Notes under the pieces: generated by a model | The model's input: only the letters and a program-made list of their open reading frames with translations | Told to the model about the DNA's origin: nothing | Databases searched by the model: none | Part shown: in pieces, positions 9,959-17,296 of the stretch | Numbering within the stretch: the stretch's first letter is position 1 | Layout of the letters: each line of letters starts with the position of its first letter | Position numbers and translations under genes: made by a program | NCBI RefSeq assembly: GCF_002860205.1 | Contig: NZ_PGVB01000061.1 | Coordinates: 1-41,710, forward strand | Reading direction: 5' to 3' | Length of the DNA stretch: 41,710 nt | From: Bacillus sp. T33-2 | GTDB taxonomy: Bacteria; Bacillota; Bacilli; Bacillales; Cytobacillaceae

Positions 9959-10716
9959 TTCAAGTGCGTTCACTGTCAAAGTTTTACGGTAAAAAAAGTG
10001 TGGTTGAGGATGTGACAATTGACATTAAGCGCGGCCAGATAACGTCCTTCATCGGTCCAAACGGTGCAGGGAAATCGACGCTGCTTTCCATGGTGAGCCG
10101 GCTTTTGGATGCAGATACTGGTGAAGTGCTGATTGACCAGTCAGATGTCCGGAAGATGAAGTCCAATGAGTTCTCGAAATCTGTCTCGATTTTGAAGCAG
10201 TCAAACTACATGAATGTAAGGCTGACGATCCGGGAACTGGCTTCCTTTGGCAGATTCCCGTATTCAAAGGGACGGTTGACGGCTGAGGACGACCGGATCG
10301 TTGATCAAGCAATCGAATACATGGGCCTCACCGATATACAGGACAGTTACCTCGATGAGCTTTCCGGGGGACAGAGGCAACGTGCCTTCATCGCAATGGT
10401 CATCGCCCAGGATACAGACTACATCTTGCTGGATGAGCCACTTAATAACCTGGATATGAAGCATTCAGTCCAAATTATGAAGATTCTCCGCCGCCTTGTC
10501 GATGAATTGGGAAAAACAGTAGTCATCGTTTTGCATGACATCAACTTTGCTTCGGTGTATTCTGACCGCATCGTCGCACTAAAGGATGGCAAAGTCGTCA
10601 AAGATGGACCAACCCAGGAAATTATTCAATCAGATGCATTAAAAGAAATATATGATATGGATATCCCAATCCAGGAAATGAACAATTGCCGAATCTGCGT
10701 TTATTTTAATTCATAA
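9955..10716 (+). CDS. yclP: Siderophore ABC transporter ATPase (YclP-like)
   Basis: A 253-residue ATP-binding subunit that powers the YclN/YclO permease on the inner face of the membrane. It has Walker A GPNGAGKST (34-42), the signature LSGGQRQR (136-143), Walker B YILLDEP (156-162) and the switch His in VIVLHDINFA near 195. It starts in an ATGA overlap with yclO. Family: FecE/FepC-type siderophore ATPases. Confidence 0.93.
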   Translation: MIQVRSLSKFYGKKSVVEDVTIDIKRGQITSFIGPNGAGKSTLLSMVSRLLDADTGEVLIDQSDVRKMKSNEFSKSVSILKQSNYMNVRLTIRELASFGRFPYSKGRLTAEDDRIVDQAIEYMGLTDIQDSYLDELSGGQRQRAFIAMVIAQDTDYILLDEPLNNLDMKHSVQIMKILRRLVDELGKTVVIVLHDINFASVYSDRIVALKDGKVVKDGPTQEIIQSDALKEIYDMDIPIQEMNNCRICVYFNS

Positions 10717-10735
10717 TTAAAGGAGAGAAGATAAA

Positions 10736-11686
10736 ATGAAAAAATGGAGTTTCGCTGCCCTTATTTTTACACTGATTTTTGTATTAGCTGCCTGCGGTTC
10801 AAAGGAAACACAGACTAACGCAACTGGTAAAGAAAGCAAAGCTGCTGAGTCGAAGGAAATGACCATTAAACACCAATATGGGGAAGCCGTTCTTAAAAAG
10901 AATCCTGAAAAAGTAGTTGTGTTTGATTTTGGCGTGCTGGATACACTCGATGAGCTTGGTGTAGATGTGGCTGGTGTACCACAAGCTGTTGTCCCTGACT
11001 ACCTGAAGAAATATGCTGGAAAAGAGTACACGAATGTAGGAAGCTTAAAAGAACCTGATTTTGAAGCCATCCATTCACTTGAGCCTGACGTGATTTTCAT
11101 TTCTTCAAGGCAGGCTGCACTTTACGATGAGTTTGCGGAAATCGCTCCAACAGTATTCGTTGACATGGATTTTGCTAATTATATGGATTCTTTCGAGAAA
11201 AACATGAATCTGATTGGTGAAATTTTTGAAAAAGAAGATGAAGTTGCCGCCAAGCTGAAAGAAATAAAAGCAAGTGCTGACGAGATAAATAAAGAAGCAG
11301 CGGCTTCGAATAAAAAAGCTTTAATTCTGTTAGCCAATGAAGGAAAAGTAAGTGCGTTCGGTTCAAATTCTCGTTATGGCTTCATCCATGATGTTTTTGG
11401 GTTCAAACAAAGTGATAAGCAAATTGAAGTATCCCAGCATGGCCAAAGCATTACCTTTGAATATATTTTAGAGAAGAATCCAGATATCCTGTTCGTGATT
11501 GACCGTTCTGCTGCGGTAGGCGGCGATGTCGGAGCAAAAGAAACAATTGAAAACGAGCTTGTTAAAAAGACAGCTGCTTATAAAGAGAACAAAATCATTT
11601 ATTTGGACGGAAAGAACTGGTACTTAAGCGGCGGCGGGTTGCAGTCATTCCAGGCAATGATTGAAGAAGTAAAATCTGCCTTATAA
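10736..11686 (+). CDS. yclQ: Siderophore-binding lipoprotein (YclQ-like)
   Basis: A 316-residue solute-binding protein anchored outside the membrane. The signal peptide ends in the lipobox LAAC with Cys20 as the lipidated residue. Two lobes of the FepB/periplasmic type III fold follow; HQYGEAVLKKNPEKVVVFDF (about residues 46-65) and the LEPDVIFISSRQ strand are typical of the first lobe. The pattern matches B. subtilis YclQ, which binds petrobactin and its precursor. A good AAAGGAGAG ribosome binding site lies before the ATG, 19 bases after yclP. Confidence 0.9.
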   Translation: MKKWSFAALIFTLIFVLAACGSKETQTNATGKESKAAESKEMTIKHQYGEAVLKKNPEKVVVFDFGVLDTLDELGVDVAGVPQAVVPDYLKKYAGKEYTNVGSLKEPDFEAIHSLEPDVIFISSRQAALYDEFAEIAPTVFVDMDFANYMDSFEKNMNLIGEIFEKEDEVAAKLKEIKASADEINKEAAASNKKALILLANEGKVSAFGSNSRYGFIHDVFGFKQSDKQIEVSQHGQSITFEYILEKNPDILFVIDRSAAVGGDVGAKETIENELVKKTAAYKENKIIYLDGKNWYLSGGGLQSFQAMIEEVKSAL

Positions 11687-11717
11687 TATGGGTCCTGCTA
11701 CCCATGGAGGGGTTAAC

Positions 11718-12023
11718 ATGTTTTATCAAATTAAACGGTTGCATGTAAAAGAAGGATTCTCGAGCCAAATGGTCGAACGTTTTTCAAAAAAGGGAAGTTT
11801 GATCGAACAGCAGCCAGGGTTTATAGATAAGCAAGTATTAGTCAAAAAAAGCCGGCGGGGCGATGAGGAAGTCCTCGTGTTGATTCACTGGGAGTCAGAG
11901 GAGGATTGGAAGAACTGGGAAAAGCATCCGGACCATATCGCTGGTCATAAAGCGAATCTCGGCAAGCCCAGGCCTGAGTTTGTGATTGAGTCGAGCCAGG
12001 ATGTATATGAGGTAAAATCCTGA
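11718..12023 (+). CDS. hmoA: Haem-degrading monooxygenase (HmoA-like, ABM domain)
   Basis: A 101-residue antibiotic-biosynthesis-monooxygenase-fold protein that, by family, cleaves haem and frees iron in the cytoplasm. The start MFYQIKRLHVKEGFSSQMVE and the later RRGDEEVLVLIHWESEEDWK, then WEKHPDHIAGHK, follow B. subtilis HmoA (YetG). The likely haem-pocket Trp and His fall in the WKNWEKHPDHIAGH segment. ATG 11718 is preceded by GGAGGGG; the open frame extends ten codons higher without a site. Only 31 bases separate it from yclQ and no terminator lies between, so it is probably the last gene of the iron operon, joining siderophore uptake to haem-iron release. Confidence 0.88.
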   Translation: MFYQIKRLHVKEGFSSQMVERFSKKGSLIEQQPGFIDKQVLVKKSRRGDEEVLVLIHWESEEDWKNWEKHPDHIAGHKANLGKPRPEFVIESSQDVYEVKS

Positions 12024-12055
12024 TTCAAGTTAAATAGCCATATATGAAAATTAGG

Positions 12056-12080
12056 GAGCTGGCATTGCCAGCTCTCTTTC
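12056..12080 (+). terminator. Terminator of the siderophore-haem operon
   Basis: GAGCTGGC (12056-12063) pairs perfectly with GCCAGCTC (12067-12074), three-base loop, followed by TCTTTCTG. Confidence 0.8.
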
Positions 12081-12146
12081 TGTTTGTCTTAACCTTACAG
12101 ACAGGAGATATTCCCCATATGTAAAGTCTCATGAACCGGACTGGCC

Positions 12147-12176
12147 GTATATCAACATAGAAAACAGCACATAATA
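12147..12176 (+). promoter_or_regulatory. Possible sigma-F/G-type promoter
   Basis: GTATA (12147-12151), then an 18-base spacer and CATAATA (12170-12176), resemble the forespore sigma-factor pattern (GnATR and CATnnTA). It lies 34 bases upstream of the first of three tiny polar genes. Weak evidence on its own. Confidence 0.3.
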
Positions 12177-12209
12177 TTTGCGTATTTTTGTTCAAGGGGA
12201 GGTGATCTT

Positions 12210-12383
12210 ATGGCAGAAAGGAAGAGCAAGAACCCAACAGGAAACCTGCACAATGAAAACAATGATATGGATGGAGGACCAATTGGGGGCCGTTTAAATA
12301 GTGATGATTCTTTTAGCGACACTGGCTTAAACAATGCCCGTCTAACCCGAGAGGCCGTAATTGGTGAAAAAACAGATCATTAA
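12210..12383 (+). CDS. Small polar hypothetical protein (57 aa)
   Basis: ATG 12210 follows GGGGAGGTGATCTT, a strong site, and the frame is open for 57 codons to TAA 12381. The product is rich in Asn, Asp, Gly and Ser, with almost no hydrophobic residues beyond single Leu/Ile; NPTGNLHNENNDMDGGPIGG is the core. It is the first of three comparable tiny genes. No family recognised; a small forespore or stress protein is a guess from composition and the possible sigma-F/G promoter. Confidence 0.55.
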   Translation: MAERKSKNPTGNLHNENNDMDGGPIGGRLNSDDSFSDTGLNNARLTREAVIGEKTDH

Positions 12384-12453
12384 CGTATGCAGACTCATAC
12401 CATCGGCGTTTAGAAAAAGCCGTGAGCACAAAAGCAGAATTGGAGGGTACCTT

Positions 12454-12621
12454 ATGAAAAACGGCAATGATGAGCTATTGGGAAACGCAAGAAATATGGA
12501 CAGAGATGTTGAATATAAAAACAATCAAAAAGCCAATCGGAAAAACAGTGAACCAAGTACAGGTGATCCTGAGGCAATCGACCCGGCAGGCCTCAGTGGC
12601 GGAGACACGAGGGGAAGATAA
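12454..12621 (+). CDS. Small polar hypothetical protein (55 aa)
   Basis: ATG 12454 follows TTGGAGGGTACCTT. The 55-residue product begins MKNGNDELLGNARNMDRDVE and ends in DPAGLSGGDTRGR; it is hydrophilic, Asn/Gly/Asp-rich and probably unstructured. The frame is open 31 codons upstream, but only this ATG has a ribosome binding site. It lies 70 bases after the previous tiny gene and 40 before the next. Function unknown. Confidence 0.55.
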   Translation: MKNGNDELLGNARNMDRDVEYKNNQKANRKNSEPSTGDPEAIDPAGLSGGDTRGR

Positions 12622-12661
12622 ATAATCGGGAATCCCGGTTAAATACTCGGAGGTAATAATA

Positions 12662-12850
12662 ATGTTCCATCAAGATAACAAACCGGAAGCAGATGTTCGC
12701 CCTGAACGTCGGCAAGATGCTTTAGCCGGAACAGATGAAATAAACAACGCCAGCCCGAATGTACCTCAAAATTTTGTGGGCAATGGGCCTGGAAGCTCAC
12801 CGGATCATCCGAATGCAGGAATGGCCGGGGCAGGGCCAGATGTTCAATGA
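12662..12850 (+). CDS. Small polar hypothetical protein (62 aa)
   Basis: ATG 12662 follows CTCGGAGGTAATAATA. The 62-residue product is rich in Pro, Gly, Asn and Asp, with NFVGNGPGSSPDHPNAGMAG near the C-terminus. Like its two neighbours it lacks a hydrophobic core. No family recognised. Confidence 0.55.
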   Translation: MFHQDNKPEADVRPERRQDALAGTDEINNASPNVPQNFVGNGPGSSPDHPNAGMAGAGPDVQ

Positions 12851-13197
12851 ACATGTTTACACTTTATGGCATGGCGTGAAATTTATCAGCATACCATAAA
12901 GTTTTTTTCGTTAACTCGTACATAAACACTGATTTTTAAGATATGAAACTCTGTATTATACAAAATAACTTTATTATGAGTAAAAGTTGTTTTATTATTA
13001 AAAAAATAATACGTTGGTGGAAATGAAAAGAATTTATTCAGGATTTCTTCGTTGCATTCTTTAGGGTATGATGGAGTCTGTAGAGCACACTGGTTTTTAT
13101 GTGTTAGATTGAAAAAATGGCAGAATAGTAGTTGTTCGTGTACAAGGAAGCTTTCCAGCTTCACTGAAGATCAGCTGGAAGCCTTGCGCAGAATTTC
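12851..13197. other. AT-rich non-coding stretch with possible gene debris
   Basis: No frame with a ribosome binding site is present. Around 13120-13218 a short frame reads KLSSFTEDQLEALRRISYDV before a stop, which may be debris of a helical protein. AAGCTTTCCAGCT (13148-13160) and AGCTGGAAGCCTT (13173-13185) form an imperfect stem without a T tract. Confidence 0.35.
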
Positions 13198-13419
13198 CTA
13201 CGATGTTTTTTGTTCATGATCATCGATTTGGATGAGCGCTCCTTTTTTAATCCAATATTGGAAGCTATCCAACGGAAAGACTCCCCGGCAAATAGAATTT
13301 TCCATCTTTATTACCACTTTATCACTGGTAATTTCCAATATTTTTAATTTGTCCGATTTACTGATGTTCGGAATGAAGGAGCTTGTCATTTCAAATTCCA
13401 TGTTGTTGTATAAATTCAT
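13198..13419 (-). CDS. Small hypothetical protein (73 aa)
   Basis: I chose the ATG at 13419, which is preceded by AGGGGG nine bases upstream; the frame is open to 13473 but that ATG has no site. The 73-residue product has a likely all-beta core (KLKILEITSDKVVIKMENSI then FPLDSFQYWIKKGALIQID), compatible with a small barrel. I do not recognise a family. It is the only minus-strand gene between 4.5 and 19.6 kb. Confidence 0.5.
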   Translation of the reverse strand: MNLYNNMEFEMTSSFIPNISKSDKLKILEITSDKVVIKMENSICRGVFPLDSFQYWIKKGALIQIDDHEQKTS

Positions 13420-13583
13420 TCTTAATAACCCCCTGATGGAAATGGACTTACGTTTCTTCTCTAGATTTCCCATTTATTAAAAAAATATCCATATCCCCGG
13501 CATGCGAAAATTATACAATAATTCAGAAATGTTCTATGTACAGAGTTGCGTAGGATCAAGAAATTTTAGAAGGAGAGAACTTT

Positions 13584-14198
13584 ATGTTGATGTTTGTATT
13601 AGTGGTGTTGACGTTATTCCTCATTCCAGGCCCAGCCGTGCTTCTGACTGTAGGCCAAAGCCTGAGAGGAGGGAGGAACGCCGGGATTTTTACGGGTATG
13701 GGGATAGCGGTCGGTGATTTGATTCATACTTTGGCGTCTGTTCTTGGATTATCAGCGATTCTGATGACTTCGGCCCTTGCCTTTGATGTGGTGAAATATC
13801 TTGGTGCATTTTATCTCGTGTTCCTTGGTATAAAAGCGTTTCTTGATAAACCTGCAAGTCTTGATATCCCAGTAGTTCAAAAAACAGACCCTTCAAGGTC
13901 ATTTCGGCAAGCTATTTTGATAGAATTGCTAAATCCTAAAACGGCACTGTTTTTCCTCGCATTCCTGCCGCAATTCGTCCGTCCTGACGGGTTGCCGGTC
14001 GTTTATCAACTGATGATTCTGGGGCTTACCTTTGTTTTGATGAGCATTTTATATACTACTTTTATAGCTTTTATAGCAGGGTCAGTAAGCATATGGATAT
14101 CAAGAAAGAAAAACAGCTTTTCGCGCTGGCAGGGTAAGATTATAGGAGTGATCTATCTGGGACTCGGCTTACAACTCGTGTTTCAAAATGAACGTTAG
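13584..14198 (+). CDS. LysE/RhtB-family exporter
   Basis: A 204-residue membrane protein with about six helices, which by family exports amino acids or related metabolites. FLIPGPAVLLTVGQSLRGG (residues about 11-29) is the LysE signature, followed by GMGIAVGDLIHTL and, in the second half, ELLNPKTALFFLAFLPQFV (about residues 113-131). AGAAGGAGAG lies 8 bases before the ATG. Monocistronic; no regulator next to it. Substrate not predictable. Confidence 0.87.
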   Translation: MLMFVLVVLTLFLIPGPAVLLTVGQSLRGGRNAGIFTGMGIAVGDLIHTLASVLGLSAILMTSALAFDVVKYLGAFYLVFLGIKAFLDKPASLDIPVVQKTDPSRSFRQAILIELLNPKTALFFLAFLPQFVRPDGLPVVYQLMILGLTFVLMSILYTTFIAFIAGSVSIWISRKKNSFSRWQGKIIGVIYLGLGLQLVFQNER

Positions 14199-14432
14199 GT
14201 ACCATTTATTAATAAGAAAGTGATACACCGCTTATCTTTTTCTGTTCATTGGTACTTTGACTAGGAATTAAAGAAGGCACATCAAAGTAGCATTTTACAT
14301 CCTGAATCTTTATCATTCTGTGATTTATTCAGAGCCAGTGTGTTAATTTCACTTCGTTATATCGTTATTAAAGAAAGATAGAACCGGGCACAATATCTTT
14401 TATCAAAGTTATATTAATTGGAAGTGAAAAGA

Positions 14433-15075
14433 ATGTCGGATTTTTGTCCAGTGATATGGCCTGAGGAACCAACTCCAGGTGACCAGAAAGCTTGCCGTGA
14501 TTGTGGCCTTTACAAACATGGAAGGCGGATGGTCTGGGGGGAAGGTAATCCTGAAGCACCAATCTTGGTCCTTCTTGATAATCCGGGAGCACGTGAGGAC
14601 CGCGACGGAAATCCTTTTGTTTGCGGAACCCGGCAAACACCTCAACAAGCGGCTGATCAAGCTGGCTTATTCATGGATAATATATATATTACCTATATTT
14701 TAAAAAGAAAGCCTTTCAGGGCTTATGATAAAGACCATGCACGGAATGCCTGCATGATGCATCTTGACCAGCAGCTGCTCGCAAAAAAACCTTCGCTGCT
14801 CGTTTGCTTGGGCAACGTGGCAGTGCAGTCTTTTTTTTCGAAACCCCGGTGCTGAAGTGAAGACATTCAGGGGCAAATGGCACGATGTCCGGGGTTTTCA
14901 GACAACCGTTGCTTACCATCCTTTAGCTGTAAGGCGCCGTCCTAATTTGTGGCCATTTTTTATAGAAGATTGGAGGCAGGTCACCGAACGTTTTCATAGT
15001 GTCCGTCCATACCTGCAAGTAACCCCGCATGTGGCGTGTGCCCTTCCAAAAAAAGATGCCCTTGATGCTTTTTAA
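14433..15075 (+). pseudogene. Uracil-DNA glycosylase-superfamily gene with a frameshift
   Basis: Two adjacent frames make one protein of about 213 residues. Frame 1 (14433 to about 14845) has CxxC (Cys21, Cys24), VWGEGNPEAPILVLLDNPGA (family 4/5-type uracil site), REDRDGNPFVCGT and LLVCLGNVAVQSFF. Frame 2 (about 14845-15075) continues NPGAEVKTFRGKWHDVRGF, TTVAYHPLAVRRRPNLW and a short tail. One extra base in the TTTTTTTTCGAAACCCC tract (14831-14847) breaks the frame, and frame 1 then stops at a TGA (14853). The second half carries the conserved HP-type active-site segment (AYHPLAVR), so the truncated product should be inactive. A sequencing error in the homopolymer is a real alternative. ATG 14433 follows GGAAGTG. 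Confidence 0.82.
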
Positions 15076-15090
15076 AAGCTATTATATAGT
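15062..15090 (+). promoter_or_regulatory. Promoter of the SRPBCC-ArsR pair
   Basis: TTGATG (15062-15067) and TATAGT (15085-15090) are spaced by 17 bases, overlapping the end of the glycosylase gene. The predicted start, near 15097, touches the operator. Confidence 0.6.
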
Positions 15091-15100
15091 ATTTGTAAAT

Positions 15101-15120
15101 ATGAAACCAAATGGTTTCAT
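15101..15120 (+). promoter_or_regulatory. Perfect inverted-repeat operator, probably for the ArsR-type regulator
   Basis: ATGAAACCA and TGGTTTCAT form a perfect 9-bp inverted repeat around AA, placed at about +4 to +24 of the predicted transcript and 22 bases before the SRPBCC start codon. The only local regulator is the ArsR-type gene of the same pair, so autoregulation is the simplest reading. Confidence 0.65.
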
Positions 15121-15142
15121 AATGCTATCTGGAGGTTATTAC

Positions 15143-15565
15143 ATGGAAAAGAAAGAACAATTATCAGATATTATACGCAAGGAAGTTTTTAACGCCCCAA
15201 TCGGTAAGGTATGGGATGCTGTTGCTACATCGGAAGGTCTGGCCGCATGGTTTATGCCTAACGACTTTCAACCTGTTGAAGGCCACGAATTTCATTTAAA
15301 CGCAGCCCAATTCGGAATGTCACCATGCAAAGTGACGAAGTTAGATCCTGCAAACACTCTTTCTTTTAACTGGGGTAAGGACTGGACACTTACTTTTCAT
15401 TTAAAAGAAGTAGACGGCAGGACAGAGTTAACGATTATGCACTCTGGTTGGGATGCTGATAAAGTCACTGAATTCGGCGCACCTCATTCCGTCGTCCGCA
15501 ATAATATGGAGAATGGGTGGACAGGCTTGGTTGATAAATCACTGCGTCAGTATGTCGAGGCATAA
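15143..15565 (+). CDS. SRPBCC (AHSA1-type) domain protein
   Basis: The 140-residue protein has the START-like/AHSA1 fold: IIRKEVFNAPIGKVWDAVAT (about residues 9-28), SEGLAAWFMPNDF, then beta strands LSFNWGKDWTLTFHLKEVDG and the C-terminal helix NGWTGLVDKSLRQYVEA. Such proteins bind hydrophobic ligands in a deep cavity; no enzyme reaction can be assigned. Start ATG 15143 follows TGGAGG; a longer frame upstream runs into the operator. Its stop TAA shares a base with the ATG of the ArsR-type gene, the usual AHSA1-ArsR pairing. Confidence 0.85.
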   Translation: MEKKEQLSDIIRKEVFNAPIGKVWDAVATSEGLAAWFMPNDFQPVEGHEFHLNAAQFGMSPCKVTKLDPANTLSFNWGKDWTLTFHLKEVDGRTELTIMHSGWDADKVTEFGAPHSVVRNNMENGWTGLVDKSLRQYVEA

Positions 15566-15954
15566 TGTGCGCGGCTGTTAAACATGATGTCTTCCAGGCT
15601 ATCGCCGACCCAACACGCCGACAATTATTAAAATTGTTAAGCGATCGGGAGATGCCTGTCACCGCGATAAGCGGGCATTTTCCAATGAGCAGGACAGCTG
15701 TTTCCAAGCATCTGCGCATTTTATCTGAGGCTGGCCTTGTACATGAGAGGAAAGTAGGGCGGGAGACAAGATACCTTCTTAATCCTCAGCCATTGAACGA
15801 ATTGCGCGATTGGCTCGAGTATTTCGAAATATACTGGGATAACAAATTATCCATGCTCAAACACTTTCTTGAAGACGATCAGCCGAACAAGGCAGCGCGC
15901 GTAGCCTTACAGGAATTGAATAAGGAAGAAAAAACAGATAAAGATAATGACTAG
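15565..15954 (+). CDS. ArsR-family regulator of the SRPBCC pair
   Basis: A 129-residue winged-helix repressor: IADPTRRQLLKLLSDREMPV (residues about 12-31), then the recognition region SRTAVSKHLRILSEAGLVHE and the wing RKVGRETRYLL. No CxC metal motif is present near the recognition helix, so metal sensing of the classical ArsR type is unlikely. A charged C-terminal tail (KEEKTDKDND) is added. It overlaps the SRPBCC stop by one base and probably binds the operator at 15101-15120. Confidence 0.88.
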   Translation: MCAAVKHDVFQAIADPTRRQLLKLLSDREMPVTAISGHFPMSRTAVSKHLRILSEAGLVHERKVGRETRYLLNPQPLNELRDWLEYFEIYWDNKLSMLKHFLEDDQPNKAARVALQELNKEEKTDKDND

Positions 15955-15955
15955 T

Positions 15956-15984
15956 GAGGTGCTTTTGCACCTCTCTTTATTTTT
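15956..15984 (+). terminator. Terminator of the SRPBCC-ArsR operon
   Basis: GAGGTGC (15956-15962) and GCACCTC (15967-15973) pair around TTTT, followed by TCTTTATTTTT. Confidence 0.85.
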
Positions 15985-16052
15985 AGGGGTTCAACTATAA
16001 TATTCTGGATGCAGAATAAATAAAATGCAGGCAGTCATTCCGGCCCTGCAAA

Positions 16053-16080
16053 CATGACATTTATCATGCATTGTGCATGA
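16053..16080 (+). promoter_or_regulatory. Probable DesR binding region upstream of des
   Basis: TCATGCA and TGCATGA form a perfect 7-bp inverted repeat around TTG (16064-16080); an overlapping CATGACA at 16053-16059 gives a second half site. Two adjacent sites upstream of a promoter with a poor -35 is the layout known for DesR-P activation of the B. subtilis des promoter. A TATAAT lies at 16114-16119 (another at 16120-16125) with no good -35 in front. Confidence 0.6.
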
Positions 16081-16157
16081 CACGTGCTACTGCACAGGTA
16101 CACTTTACTTCTTTATAATTATAATTAACAACACTAAGGAAGGGGAAATAATATAAA

Positions 16158-17183
16158 ATGTCGACTGATAACACGAAACAATTGAGGAAACAGGTTGCCC
16201 CTTATGAAAAATCAAATACAAGGGACAGTATCATACAGATCGTAAATACAATTGTGCCTTTTGTCCTGCTATGGTACCTGGCCTACCTGAGCCTTGATAT
16301 ATCCTACTTTTTATCGTTAGGGATATCGGTTGTTGCCGCGGGGTTTTTGGTGCGGATTTTTATCATTTTTCATGATTGCTGCCATCACTCTTTTTTTAAG
16401 AACCGGAAGGCAAATAAAGTACTCGGCACAATCACGGGCATTTTAACAATGCACCCATATGAACAATGGCAGCACGACCATTCTGTTCACCATGCTACTA
16501 GCAGTAATTTGGACAAGCGGGGTACAGGGGACATTTGGGTACTTACTGTGGAGGAATATTTGCAGGCGTCATTTTGGACTCGTCTTGCTTACCGGCTTTA
16601 CCGTAATCCGTTCGTCATGTTTGTTGTAGGCCCGGTATATGTTTTTCTTATCAAGAATCGGTTCAACAGAAAAGGTGCAAGGAAGAAGGAACGGATCAAC
16701 TTATATATCACAAATATTGCCATCGTAACGCTGATTGGGCTCCTTTGCTGGGCAATCGGATGGCAGGAATTCCTTTTGGTACAGGGTCCCATCTTTTGGA
16801 TTTCCGGTGCTGCAGGTGTCTGGCTGTTTTATGTCCAGCACACATTCGAGGATGCCTATTTTGAAGAAGATGTACATTGGGAGTACGTGAAAGCAGCAGT
16901 GGAAGGAAGTTCTTTTTATAAGCTTCCAAAATTACTGCAATGGCTGACAGGAAACATTGGCTACCATCATGTCCACCATTTAAGCCCAAGGGTGCCAAAT
17001 TATAAGCTCGAAGATGCGCACAATCATTCTGCACCTCTGCAGAATGTACCAACGATCACTCTGGCTACAAGCCTCAGCTCACTGAAGTTCCGCCTTTGGG
17101 ATGAGCAAAACAAAAAATTTATTGGCTATAAAGACATCAAGTCTTTAAAGAGTGTCTCAGTGCACACAAAGCCTGGAATTTAG
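16158..17183 (+). CDS. des: Acyl-lipid desaturase (Des)
   Basis: This membrane enzyme introduces a double bond into acyl chains of existing phospholipids when the membrane stiffens in the cold. The 341 residues carry the three His boxes of membrane desaturases: HDCCHH (72-77), HDHSVHH (106-112) and HHVHH in GYHHVHHLSP (about 274-280), set between hydrophobic helices. AAGGAAGGGG lies before the ATG, though at a longer distance than usual. It is followed by desK and desR exactly as in B. subtilis, where they control this gene. Confidence 0.93.
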   Translation: MSTDNTKQLRKQVAPYEKSNTRDSIIQIVNTIVPFVLLWYLAYLSLDISYFLSLGISVVAAGFLVRIFIIFHDCCHHSFFKNRKANKVLGTITGILTMHPYEQWQHDHSVHHATSSNLDKRGTGDIWVLTVEEYLQASFWTRLAYRLYRNPFVMFVVGPVYVFLIKNRFNRKGARKKERINLYITNIAIVTLIGLLCWAIGWQEFLLVQGPIFWISGAAGVWLFYVQHTFEDAYFEEDVHWEYVKAAVEGSSFYKLPKLLQWLTGNIGYHHVHHLSPRVPNYKLEDAHNHSAPLQNVPTITLATSLSSLKFRLWDEQNKKFIGYKDIKSLKSVSVHTKPGI

Positions 17184-17198
17184 AAAATACATTGTAGG

Positions 17199-17238
17199 AG
17201 ACTCCCCTTATCTGTGAGAATTTGCAGGGGAGTCTTTG
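17199..17238 (+). terminator. Terminator or attenuator between des and desK
   Basis: AGACTCCCC (17199-17207) pairs perfectly with GGGGAGTCT (17227-17235) across a 19-base loop, followed by TTGCATTC. The weak T tract would let part of the transcription pass into desKR. Confidence 0.55.
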
Positions 17239-17261
17239 CATTCAATCAGTGAAGGCCATTA

Positions 17262-17270
17262 TGGTAAAAT
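17262..17270 (+). promoter_or_regulatory. Possible own promoter of desKR
   Basis: TGGTAAAAT is a good extended -10; the -35 (TTCAAT, 17241-17246) is weak. It would give desKR a basal supply independent of des induction. Confidence 0.4.
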
Positions 17271-17296
17271 GACAGTATGACAAAAAAAGAGGTTCT

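Noticed and set aside
12886-13164. 92-codon minus-strand frame
   Set aside because: No ribosome binding site and very AT-rich low-complexity codons; no recognisable protein pattern.
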